Below are positions 12,031 through 24,200 of a stretch of DNA of 64,000 bases, piece by piece. A program made the translations under genes and the position numbers. Numbering within the stretch: the first letter of the stretch is position 1; every line of letters begins with the position of its first letter. Under the pieces are notes generated by a model. The model was not told the origin of the DNA and did no database searches. It was given only the letters and a program-made list of their open reading frames with translations. Where the stretch lies: the NCBI GenBank assembly GCA_949130495.1, contig OX422216.1:106461967-106525966 (forward strand), written 5' to 3'. The stretch is from Sambucus nigra. Its lineage: Eukaryota; Streptophyta; Magnoliopsida; Dipsacales; Adoxaceae.

Positions 12031-13007
12031 TGATGTGAATTGTATTTTGTGTAATTTTAGCTTTTTCGTATTTTTAATATTGTAATTTTCCTTTATTATT
12101 TTACATTTTTTAGTTGTAGTCTAAGAAGCACGGACTCGACATGTAATACGGGATACGACTCGATTCGGGATACGGGATACATGGTTTTTCCAAAATATAG
12201 GATACGGATATGCTAGGATACGTTAAATATTTATTATTTTATTTTATATATATTAATGATAAAGTTGAATAAAATGAAAGTAGATAACGAAAGCATCAAA
12301 CACAATTATATTAAAGTGGTCAAATATGATGATTGTTGTCACCAAACAAACACCATTACAATAAACAATCATTAATATAAAAGGTTGTTCCAACAAAAAA
12401 GATTTCTCAGACAGTTTTGTAAAGAAACAAAAAGATTCAGACAGTTTTGTTGACTTAAAATTTTAGGTTAATTACTCGGTATTGTATTTCTTGGGTTCAA
12501 AATTAATTGTCTATTAGTACAATAATGAAATATGAAAAGAAAGCATAACTCTAAATCTAAAGAAAAAAACATGAAAATAGAAAAAAGCTAATCCCAACGT
12601 ATCCCAGCTTATCTGGACGAATCCCAACTATCCAGTTTATTTAAAAAAATAAAAAAATTGAGATACTTTCAGATTCACGTATCCCAACGAATCTAAGCGT
12701 ATCCCGTATCCCGTATCCCGTATCTCATACGTGTCCAAAATAAATGTGTGACCTCCCGAGAGTATCCGTGCTTCATAGGTTGTAGTTATTAGGTTTAATG
12801 AGGTCTAGAATTGGTAATTAGTAATGAGAATGTTCTAGTCCATGTGATGTCACCCCATGACATCACATGTGACTTAAGCATTCCTTAGTGGGCAAGTAAT
12901 GGGCCTTCTAAATCCCTCACTAATTTATATAAATAGTCTAATACCCCATTGGGGCAAATCATTCAAGAGTGTAGTTTTTTTGTGTGCCATTGACACCGTT
13001 TATGTCA
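12031..13007 (+). repeat. 3' LTR, interrupted by a hAT MITE
   Basis: Without the 658-bp insertion at 12121-12778 and its duplicated 8 bp, it is about 311 bp. It matches the 5' LTR but lacks the GTCATTAGTGAT unit and part of the end region seen there. It ends TATGTCA followed by the CAAGT target-site duplication. Confidence 0.88.
12121..12778. mobile_element. hAT-type MITE in the 3' LTR
   Basis: The element starts CTAAGAAGCACGGA and ends TCCGTGCTTCATAG, terminal inverted repeats that differ at one base. A perfect 8-bp duplication GTTGTAGT (12113-12120 and 12779-12786) flanks it. The empty site is intact in the 5' LTR. Both ends carry subterminal copies of the GATACGG / CCGTATC word. It has no coding capacity. 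The 8-bp duplication is the hAT signature. Confidence 0.93.
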
Positions 13008-13012
13008 CAAGT

Positions 13013-15136
13013 CCTTGAGTAGTGGTGAAATTTGCTTCTCACAGTAATCACCACTCCAGTCACTATTAAGGCAAATGAAACAGAGAGAGAAAAAAAACCC
13101 TCTTAACAGTGTTGCGTTTTGAAACGACTTCTATGTTGATTTTGATTATTCTTTTCATACATTGGAGTACAATTGTTTTAAATATATGCATATCTTTCTT
13201 TTAGTTGATTATTGGATATTTATATTGTAGTAAATTTTGATATCTAAATATATAATTTTTATCATATGGTGGTATAAGATCTATCTTCTTATGTGTTTCT
13301 TCACATCCGTGTATAATAGTGATTTATACTATATATATCAAAATAAAATATACAACTTTGCGAGATGACAAGTGGAAGTAGAAGGTTAAGAAGAGTGAAT
13401 CTGGCGTATTTGATGATGAATGTGAAAATCAAGCGGCAAATTGTCATTCTCAAAAGAACAACAGTCCACTTGTGTCTGCTCGATTTGGAACATTCATTTT
13501 CAAAGAACTTCGCCGGACAAAAGGTAGTTGGAGTCCTAACACAAGCACACAACTCAACTATATCACCTCTCTCAAATCTTATTTAATATCAGATTAAAAG
13601 TGATTACAAAACAGGAGTCTTGGCTCTTATTTATAGAGAAAACTAAAATCCTTGATTAATAAGACAAGTAAAAGAAGCAAAATATAAATCTAAATAATGT
13701 AAGATAATTCTAATAATAATCTACTACGTAAAATATATCATAAATAATAGCAATTAACTCCTCAATCCACATGCTCCATCTTTACCACCAGATGCATCAG
13801 ATAATTCAGAGAAAAACATGCCTACTATATATTCGTGAGCCCCTTTTTAGTGTGCTACACCAAGCTCTAGTGGATCAGGAAACAGTGAAACACCCCAAAA
13901 CCAAACTCTCTCTAATTTCCACGAGGCACACCCGTAGGGCCCAAGATCATATCATATATAATTGTATTTTGCATGATCTTTTTATTATTTTATTTTGTGT
14001 TATTTTCTGCTTCAAGTCATTCTCACGCAGTACTTGATATCCAGAAAAAATAGACATTACAAGTCTCAGGCATATTTACTTTTGTAAACGGAGAAGCTCA
14101 ATTACATGGAAGTAGGACCCATGGCTTTTCATTAGATATTTCCATGACCATAATCATCAGGCGGTGTTGGAAATAAGTTATTTCTAGGTGGGTACGAGGA
14201 CAACCAAACATGATTTTATCGGACTTAAATCATTTCCATTACACTCCCCCCTAATTTGACTCAACACACTTTACTTGGATGAATGGCATATGGAATTGAG
14301 AAAAGTTACCATTAGTAATTTACTAATTTTTATTGAACGAAGCGTGTATTGAACGAAGTTAAGAGAGAGTGTATTAGAGAGGAACCAAATCCAATTTTTT
14401 TATCTCAATTTTTTTAAGCCAAGATTAGCTAATCTAAATCTTAATTTGTTTTGCTTTAATTATCCTACATTATCAATTATTGAAAAAATAAAGATTTAAC
14501 TGAGTAGAACATTTATAATTTGATGTGAAAAATGAGTATTTTCAATAACTAGACCTTAAAATACAAACTACTATATCCTGTTCCAACACTAGACGAGTAT
14601 TAGTCAGAAAATATCAATGTTTAGACAATTGTATATTGTAAATAAGTTAAAATAATACTTGTTTATACATTTTTATATTAGTTTTTTAGGCTTTACTCCC
14701 ACTTTGAAAGTCTTAATTGTCACCCATCTCATGTATTTTTATAATTGTAATTAGTCCCATAACCTCTCATAACCGCCTCTAACCGCCCTTCTTCATTTTC
14801 TTAAAAAATAACACGTCCCATGAACTTTTTAACCACTACTCAATCAACAGGACCAACAACAAAAAATAAAAATACATGAGATCAGATGTAACTAAATCAT
14901 CCCAAATAAAGAACCCTTTTTATATTTAGCAAATGTGAGGTTCTAAAATAAGATGGGTGGGGCACCATGTGTTAGTCTTACTAGTCCAACAAACATATAA
15001 AAGTGAAAAAAAATATTATAACCACCTTTCTGCCAGTGATCACCATCACCAAAACATTTCTAATGTATGCTGTTATACTTCTTTTAAGGAATCTCTGACT
15101 CATACAACTCTAATGCTTTTGATGTCATTTTTGCAG
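13013..15136. other. Non-coding DNA upstream of the first visible host exon
   Basis: No RCC1, ankyrin or other coding exon was found. 13365-13586 is an open frame with no recognised family. The interval ends in a T-rich acceptor (TCATTTTTGCAG) for the exon at 15137, so it is most simply read as the end of a long intron. Confidence 0.5.
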
Positions 15137-15276
15137 TGGTCAAGCAGCAGTTATAACCCCTCGTCAGGTGACTTCTGGTCTAGGGTCCCGCCGGGTCAAG
15201 GTTATTGGAGCAGCCAAACATCACACTGTTGTTGCAACTGAGGGTGGGGAGGTTTTCACCTGGGGTTCCAATCGAG
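15137..15276 (+). CDS. Host gene exon A (RCC1 repeat)
   Basis: Preceded by TTTTTGCAG and followed by the donor GTAGAT. The first base completes a codon from an exon not seen in the window. The reading is [11 protein letters not shown] then [20 protein letters not shown] and [11 protein letters not shown], one RCC1 blade. The last base begins the glutamate codon finished in the next exon. Confidence 0.93.
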
Positions 15277-18200
15277 GTAGATAATCTGATAATTTGTATA
15301 TGTACGTGAATGTTGAATATCTCAATCCAATAATTTTGTCATTTGCACCTCTACACATCAGTTGCTCTAGGACCACCACTTTTTCTTAACTAGATGGAAG
15401 GGTAAATTCAACCCCCTTCCCTCTTAAACTATGCGTGTTTTGCAAGAACTTTCTATTATGGAGAAGCCCCACTGGACTATGCAAATCAAGGATACTTTAT
15501 GTGTCAGTTGAAATCATGAATTTTTGTTGCAAAAGGTTCCTAGAAGAGGGTATTTGCAACAATATGTATGACTTCATGTCTATTCTATTAAAACGTAGTT
15601 CAGGGGGTAGGGGTTTCTTGCAAAATGAGAGTTATTTTTTTGGCACTTTCTCATAGATAAAAAGAAAAATGGAATTATGTTGCACGCTTCTTGTTTGTTT
15701 TGAATTTTAAACTGAAGATGATATGAAATGAGTAGGAATGTAACAAGCCTTTTCAACTAGCCACCATTTTTTATGGTCTTCATGATATTTTCAGTATTGA
15801 CTCTCCAATGATATACTGCAGAGGGTCAACTTGGCTATACTTCTGTTGATACCCAAGCCACACCTCGGAGAGTGAGTTCCTTAAAGTCCAAGATTGTCAG
15901 TGTGGCTGCAGCAAACAAACACACTGCTGTAGTTTCTGAGTCGGGTGAGGTTTTCACTTGGGGCTGTAATAAAGAGGGTCAGCTTGGTTATGGAACCTCT
16001 AATTCAGGTTCAAATTACACTCCACGAGTGGTTGAATACTTGAAGGGTAGAGTTTTCATTGGAGTCGCAACAGCAAAGTATCACACCATTGTTTTAGGAG
16101 CTGATGGAGAGGTAGTTTAATTGGATTTGCAACTGTCACCTACGCAGTATGATACAATATATAATACAAAAATCTAAAAAAAAAAGATTCAGGATACGAC
16201 AACAAAAACAAAAAGATATTATGTATTACATGTGTATGTATATATATATTTTAAAAAGTGCTTGCAATACCCGCACACATAATCTGCTAAAGAGAAAATT
16301 ATGGTGATCAGTTATTGCTTAAATACAGAGAGAAGAGATAGGACTGAATTAAATGGTATCGTGTGCGTATTTCAATAGCTCTATCTTTTGTTAATGTTTT
16401 TTAAAATCTTCAAACTCTTTTTTAATATTTGAAGGGTACATTTGACATCAGGACCTCACTAATTTGCTTAATTAGACTTTTGGTACTTTTTTAACCTTTT
16501 TTTAGATTTTGTACCTTTTCGTCATTGAATTTTCTCGTCAGTTATGAAAATTTTGACCATTCAGTCACTAAAAATGTATTTTTTTTTAAAATTTAAAAAG
16601 CACTAAAGGTAAGTCATGAAATTAGTGAGGAACTAAAGTAAAAAAAGGTCCCATTTTGAATTACACTAAACCTCTCTCTTTTTTTTTTCTTTCTTGCAAA
16701 ATAACCCCATCCATATCCAAAAAGTACCCATGTTTATATCAACATATACTTATTTGAACTATTGGGTATGTATCGGGAAGTACCGTATTTGTATCCAAAT
16801 CTGATACTCCAGTTCTGAAGCCGTGATTCTTAGACTGTTACTATACGGTGCACTTATTTGATATGGCTTGCAGATATTCACGTGGGGTCACCGGCTTGTT
16901 ACTCCAAAACGTGTAGTCATCGCTAGAAATATTAAAAAAAGTGGGACCACCCCATTAAAGTTTCACCGTAAGGAGCGACTTTATGTAATTGCTATAGCTG
17001 CTGGAGTGGTACATAGCATGGCCCTTACAGATGACGGTGCATTATTTTGTTGGGTGTCCTTGGACCCCGATCATCGATGCCGACAGCTTTATTCCCTGTG
17101 TGGAAGACCTATGGTCAGTATTTCTGCTGGGAAGTACTGGGCCGCTGCTGTTACAGCTACTGGTGATGTTTACATGTGGGATGGGAAGAATATAAAGGAT
17201 GGTCCACCTATTGCGACCCGGTTACATGGTATAAAGAAGGCCACTTCAGCTTCAGTTGGAGAGACACATCTATTGGTTATTAGTTCTCTCTATCATCCTG
17301 TATATACTCACAGTATTGTAAATAGTACTCAGAAGCTCAAACTAAAGGTTACAAATGATATAAACGAGCTCGATGAGGACTTCGTGTACCATGATGCGGA
17401 GTCAGATGGGGTATTATCCACTATGCAAAAGGATGAAATTGAACACTGGCCTGTACCGAGCTTAAAAAGCCTTTGTGAGAAAGTGGCTGCAGAGTATTTG
17501 GTGGAGCCACGAAGTGCTTTACAATTGCTTGAATTTGCTGATTCACTAGGAGCAAATGACCTGAGGAAGCATTGTGAGGTACTCTTATTACTCCTTACAT
17601 ACATGCATATGACCTTTAGTAATGCTAGCTTGATAAGAATTTTTGTGCTTTACTGGAATACCAGATTATTAAATTCACATATAAAACCTGAGCTTTTCAA
17701 AGAGTTTTCATCATGTGATTTATACATTTCACTTGAATCATGTGAATTTACCATTATAGATTTTGGGAAGGCACAAAAATTTAAAGGATATGCTCCCTTA
17801 AAGGGTTTCTGATTGCCATCCAATTACTCATACCGGTCCAGTTTTACCTAATTCGTGACTACTCCATACAAACTCCGAACAGGTTCGTTCGTACTGAAAC
17901 GCCGAGCGTTCATCACTTCATCTTGAAAACCAGCGACCCCATTATATACTAAGTTTCAGAAACTAAAGTCTAAGCCACAATCTACATGCATAAATAAAAA
18001 AAAAAATATCTAGATATTTATAAAAGAAAGGTTTGCGGTTCTAAATAGTATGAGTTCACCTCTGTATTTGCCTTTCCGTCCGGTCAAAATCAATGGTCGT
18101 TTGCCAGATATCTTCATTGCCAATATTTATAGTGTGTTGCATAACAAAATATGATGCAAATGATGGAGTGTCATCATGGGCAGTGTGGCCCAATTAGTAA

Positions 18201-21200
18201 GTTACATTTTTTATTATTTATTTTCAATGTTTTATTGGTGTTGAATTAAAAGAAGAGCTTCGAAAATGTTAGGGAATCCATTGTTAGAGGATTGGAAGAG
18301 ATTAAGGAGCTAGAGGAGAAGGAGGGAATGGGTTTGTTGTCGAGAGAGGAGTGGTTGAGGAGGGAGGAAGGAAAGGGATAGTGGGGAGGAAAATGATTCA
18401 AGAAGAGATTAGTTGGAGACAAAATTCATGAGTGCTGTGGCTGAAGGAAGGAGATAGGAATACCAAGTTTTCCAATAGAACAACCAACTTCCAGAGCATA
18501 TTTAATACCAAGTTTTCCTATAGAACAACCAACTCCCAGTACATATTTAATCATATAGGAAAGGTAGTGGTGGATGGGGTGGAGTTCACAAAAGAGGTTG
18601 AGATTAGGGCGGCTGTTAGGGAGTTTTATGAAGGTTTGTACATGAAAGAGTGGAGATTTACATTGGACTGGTTAGAATTCGGGGTTATTACGAGGGAGAC
18701 TGGTGAGGATTTTTGGAGAGACCTTTTTCGGAAGAAGAGGTGGTGCTAGCGTTGAAGTCTTAAGAGAGAGGGGGGGGGGGGGGGGGGGGGGAATAAGGCA
18801 CCGAGTCTAGATGGGTTCTCGATAGCTTTCTTTGTATAGTGTTGGTCGGTGGTGCGTGAGGAAGTTCTAGCCTTTTTTTAGGAATTCCATGAGAGGGGTA
18901 GATTTTAGCGAAGCTTGAACACGTCCTTTATTGCTTTGATTCCAAAAAAAGGAGGGGTGGTGGATGTGAGGAGCTTCCGGCCAATTAGTTTGGTAGGAAA
19001 TGTCTATAAGTTATTGACCAAGGTATTGTCTTACATATAGGAAGGTGTTAAACCCCATTGTATCTGAAGCTTAGAATGCTTTTGTGGGGGAAGAGAACTT
19101 TTGGATGAGCCCTTGGTGGCAAATGAATGTGTGGAGGCGATATTGAGAAGTGGTGAGCCAAGCCTAGTAAGCAAACTTGATATTGAGAAGGCATGTGACC
19201 ATGTAAATTGGCTGCAACCATAGAGAGTCGTGATTAACCCTGCCTCATCTAAACTTCCTAACTCGGCTTGAAATCTCATTCGTAGGAACCTTGCTTGAAA
19301 GGGTATTGGTATATGCACAAATGGATCTGGGTACTTCATTTGCAATCAAGACAACAGGATCATTATTTGTTTTAGTAAATACTCTAGAGTACTTTGAGGC
19401 AAGTCGACATTCCCGACCATCTAGCATTTTGAACATAGTGTTTGAAAGGGCTGTTTTGACTCTTCTCAATCATTCCTTCAATAGGTGCTTGCGAATCTCT
19501 CCCTACCTGCGATTGATTCCCCCCTCTTTCAACTGACGGTTGCTTACTTCGATCTAGTGTTAGGGGCAATAAAGGTTTACCAACCGGCTAACGTAGGCGT
19601 AGGAGAAGATGCCCACTTGACAAAAGCCTTTTTATTTGGATCTCGCTTGGAGTAGTTCACCCTGTCCTCCTCCACATCCTGTCTACGCTCGGTCAACTGC
19701 TTCTTTCCCGCCACTCGCCTATTTGATACTAGATAGATACTCGGAGTCAGTAGATTGGTTAGGGCATAAAAAGAACCAATCTTTATACATGTATTGATAC
19801 CTGAAACTACCGAGATTTTTTATGAGTGAGTTATGAATGAAAACAACCCAGATTTTGATTGAGTTGACCATCCCACATGAAATACTAGGAAAAGCATTTT
19901 CTCTCCCTTTCACTGACAATTAATGCACACCAACCCAATCTAGATTAAGAAAGTAAACTAACCATAGCGAGACTTCATCCAGTCTGACATCAAACTTAAG
20001 GTTGGGAAATGACAGCCCTACTGTTGGAACAGAATAGTTAGTTGATTTAGATTCGCTCTCTTTCACTTGTCCAACTCCATCTCCTTCCGCATTTCGACGC
20101 TTCAATTAGATCAAGCTCAGCAAAATCCAATGAAAGAAGTGCGCTAACAACATAGCGTGAGTGATAGGCTTTCGTGCTGCTCATACGCTGTTCATACATT
20201 GCTTACTTTATGCTTTATTTGCTTGAGCGAATGAGATTTGGTCAGAGTTGGCATTTGTGGATAGAGAGCTGCATTTCCTCAGTTAGGTTTTCGGTGTTGG
20301 TGAATGGGTCACCATATGGGTTTTTCCCAGTTATAGAGGTCTACATCAGGGGGACTCACTCTCACCATTCCTCTTTATTCTGGTGATGGAGGGATGAGTA
20401 GGCTATTGGCTAAGAGTGGTGGAGGCGGAAGTTAAGCAGTTTTGTAGTTGGGGATTCCAGACGCTTCCCGTGTTGGGTGTCTTATCTTTTGTTTGTCGAT
20501 GATACTATCATTTTTCGTGGAGCAGAGGAGGGACAAGTGAGGAGGCTTAAGATCCTTTTGATGTGTTTTGAGGTAGTTTCAGGGTTGCATATTAATGAGG
20601 GTAAGTGTGAGATGATTCCAGTTGGGAGTGTGAAAAAGGTTAATGTTCTGGCGAAGGTGATTGGGTGTAAAATTGGACCCAATTTGTCTTAGCTAGGGCC
20701 ATTTGAGATTCGATTATTGAGAGGGTGGAGAGGATATTGGCGGGGTGGAAAAAGTGTAATTTGTCAAAAGGGGCTAGATTGGCGTTAATAAAGAGCACCC
20801 TATCTTGTTTACCATCTTATTACATTTCCATTCTTCCTTTGTCGACTTCCGTTCGTCGAAAGTTTGGAAAATTAACGAGAGACTCCAAGCATTGTTTGAT
20901 GAGTGGGGTGGAGTTATGCAAACCGATTAGGGAGGATCGGGTAGGATTTAGAAATTTGGCAATTTTTGATAGATCTTTTTTGTGAAAGTGGTTGTGGAGG
21001 TTTCTGGTTGAGGCAAATAGGTTGTGGTCGCGAGGTTTGGGCTTGGTCACAATAGGTGGGGATCAGGGGAAGGGCGGTTTCCACATGGGATGAGTTTGTG
21101 GAAGCACATTGCCGGTGGGTGGAAGTTCCTTAGGCATACTTTCTTGTGTTTGGGGAACGGGGAGAGGGCTAGGTTTTGGAAAGATAGATGGGGGGGGGAT

Positions 21201-24200
21201 TGGTCTTTAGAGGAGAGATGTTTTGTGGGCTATATGTGAGAGGGAAGGTTCGACGGCAAACCTACGTTTAGAAGGAGACGTAGGGATTGAAAGTTAGAGA
21301 AGGCGGATGAGATGTTTGATTGGTTGGGTGGGAGGGGCTTTCCAAGGGGAAGAGGACTGTGTGCAGTGGAGGGGGGGGGGGGGGGGGGGGAGTAATAAAG
21401 GGGAATTCTCGGTGAGAGCATTTTATGTTGATTTGGTGGGTCGTGGAGGTATTGAGTTTCCTTGGAGTAGCTTTTGGCATTCACGGACTCTGCCAAAAAT
21501 TGCTTTCTTTGCATGGACAACAGTGAGACAAGCTATTCAGACTACAAACGGTTTAAAGAAGAGAGGTAGGCGCATGGATGGTAGGTGTTGGATGTGTAGG
21601 AATGCTAAGGAAACTGTAAATCACTTGTTGTTGCATTGTTGGGTGGTTAGGGGCCTATGGGAGATCATTTATTCCCTCTTAAGGGTGAGATGGGTGTGTT
21701 TCGAATCAATAAGAGAGGAGGTGGTAGCTTAGGGATATTTGGTGGTGGGTAGTGGGTGGGGGGGTGGGGAGGAGTTACGTTCTGTGTGGAGAATGACCCC
21801 TTTATGCCTTTTTGGACGATTTGGAAGGAGAGGAATATGAGGTGTTTCGAGGGAGAAGAGATTGAGAGCCAGTAGGACTTCAATACATTCTTTTGAGCTC
21901 TTTGCATATGTGGTTCAAGGAGGAGTCACAAACAACGTTCAAAGGTTCTTTTGAGCTCTTTGCATATGTGTTTATATAATTATAATCATGAGGAGGGATT
22001 TTAAGTGCTTCGTATAAATACATCATACGACCATATTAGGGGGGAAGGAGTTACGTTTTGTGTGGAGAATGACCCCTTTATGCATTTTTTGGGTGATGTG
22101 GAAGGTGAAGAATAGGAGGTGTTTCTAGGGAGAAGAGATTGAGCCAGTAAGACTTCGATACATTCTTTTGAGCTCTTTGCATATGTGGTTCAAGGAGGAG
22201 GCACAAACAACGATCAAAGGTTCTTTTGAGCTCTTTGCATTTAGTTATAAGCATGAGGGTGGGGTTTTAACTGCTTCACATAAATACATCATACGACCCT
22301 GGGTTTAGCTTAGATCAAAGTACCTTTTTTGTTTTAATACATTGAAGAATTTGACATTTGGGATTTTTTTTGAAAGTTAACCCTACATTCTCGTGGCCTC
22401 CGAAAAGAGTGGGGAAGGTGTTCGTCCAACTCGATTTGGAAGCAAGAAGGTAAATAGATTGCTGCTGCTAGTCACCAAACCAGAAACTCTTGCCTCAGAA
22501 ATTCCCTTGGCCATGGCGACCTCCATGGAAGATAACGTTACTACTACTAGTAGGAAATATTGGTTTAGGGTTCCGTTTGTAAAGATTATGAGTGAGCGAA
22601 GGAGATGCAATTGTGATGTTGCCTTTGCGGGTCATATTGGCGGCCCAGTGGATTCTTTGGGTACTGGGTATGCTGCTCCCATGGTTCAGTTGTTGGGCCC
22701 TGGAATAGCTCTTTCACATGAGCCCAAATTCTCTTGTTTACGCAGCCCTTTTTAAATACAACCCCCATTCACACGACTTATCTGATCAGCTTCACCCAAA
22801 TGAAACAAGCTACTCCCTTAACCCGCTTAATTTAGCTTTTCACAAACCCAACCCCGTGCCATTTAAACCTTCCACCAACTTCTCAAAATTCCAAATCAGT
22901 ACCTGATATTTCATAATATTAGATTGGCTTTTTTTTTTTTCGATTCGGGCCCATTTTAATACAGGGATTCAATCATTGATTTTAGCTTAGAAGATTTTGG
23001 GTTGATCTCAAGTATTCAGCGGCACACCAATTTAACTTTTGGGCCTAGGAAATTTATTAAAGATCAAATTGGTTCGAAATTGATGAACCCAAAATTTTCA
23101 AAATATTTGTTCCAGTGGCAGGGCACATCCAATCCTCCCCTAAAGCTCATGGTCAAGCTTTTTCAAAGGTGGGGAGAGTAATACTAATTATGGACTGTCG
23201 TCACGTGCAATGCGGTCCAATTAATAAGTTATATTTTTATTTATTTACATTCAATGTTTTATTAGTGTTGAATTAAGAGATTATTCTCTAGGAATATACT
23301 CTACAATTGTTAGGGGTAATTCGATCCTTTTGTTATTAGGGTTACTTAGTCACCAAGTACTTTAAAGTCTATATAAATGCTTGTAACCCTGATATTTTGG
23401 ATATTGAATGATATTAAAGAGATTTCTCCATTTTGGTTGTATTGTGGATATTGTTGGTGTGTATTGTTTACATCAGAATAACTCTCTGTGGTCTGTAGTG
23501 TAAAAACCCTAGATAGGAAGTAACTAACAAGAACGAGTTGAAGAGGGAAAAATGAATGAGAAGCGAAACAGGTATGAAATACCAACTCAGTGTATAGATT
23601 CGTTTCTCGCGTTGATCTTGAACAAATTAGCCAATTTCCTTGTGAAAAATGCACGAGTAAGTGATGCAAATAAGTTTAGGGGTATATTTGTACTTTTACG
23701 CTTTTGTGACACTCGTCTTATATTAGTATGTAAATATTATAGTTAGCGTAGTCGACTCTAGAAGGTACCATTAGTGTTGTTCATGATGTGACACGGGGGA
23801 ACATCACTCATGACCTCACTAATGCTTGTTCTAGGGAATATTCCTCCTCTTTAGCATCTCCAATGTAAATGTGTATTATTTGCTTATGTGGATGCGTAAA
23901 TACACGATGTTAATCTTATGTGGTATAAAGATTAATTTGCACATTGTGTATAAAAAAACTCTTCTCCAAAGCAAATGTCTATACCTCAAACTTCTATACT
24001 AAGTGGCATGAAAAAGACACATTCATAGTTGCATTGGAAATTTTTTCTTGAATTTAATGCCTATGTATCCTACGTGTTATTTACTTCACATTGTGGTAAG
24101 AACCATCTCTATAACTACACATTTGGATGTGGGGGCATCAACTCCGTTCCTGTGGGCTTTTGAGGAGTGGGAGAAATTCTTTGAATTCTATGAAAGAATC

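Larger units (their letters stand above)
10526..13007 (+). mobile_element. Non-autonomous LTR retrotransposon (LARD/TRIM-like)
   Basis: The two LTRs (10526-10892 and 12031-13007) start TGATG and end CGTTTA(C/T)GTCA. A perfect 5-bp target-site duplication CAAGT flanks the element at 10521-10525 and 13008-13012. A primer binding site follows the 5' LTR and a purine tract precedes the 3' LTR. The 1.14-kb interior has no gag or pol. It holds an open frame at 11311-11508 of no recognised family and a CTCGAGGATGAGCTTG motif near the purine tract that is common in Ty3/gypsy chromoviruses. It therefore must have moved using enzymes of a relative. The 3' LTR carries a later 658-bp MITE. If the host gene continues upstream, this lies in its intron. 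Confidence 0.9.
18252..21765 (+). mobile_element. L1-type LINE, decayed reverse transcriptase, split by an insertion
   Basis: Fragments in changing frames follow the order of plant L1 ORF2. Pre-RT comes first ([31 protein letters not shown] near 18400-18700). The RT follows ([13 protein letters not shown] near 18980, [12 protein letters not shown] to 19213, then after the insertion [18 protein letters not shown], the catalytic box as FVDDT at 20490, [20 protein letters not shown] near 20745). Last is the C-terminal zinc-knuckle region ([18 protein letters not shown] near 21590). The RT box has FVDD where FADD is usual. Poly-G tracts interrupt it at 18770 and 21371. Endonuclease and ORF1 are absent, and many stops show it is dead. 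Confidence 0.9.

Noticed and set aside
17579..17812. The 77-codon extension of exon C as the normal C-terminus of the host protein
   Set aside because: The donor at 17579 and the conserved helix continuing at 55515 show the extension is intronic. It is kept only as a possible truncated isoform.
22393..22755. A host protein-coding gene of 120 codons
   Set aside because: No family, no splice signals and a setting among LINE remnants; more likely LINE-derived or chance.
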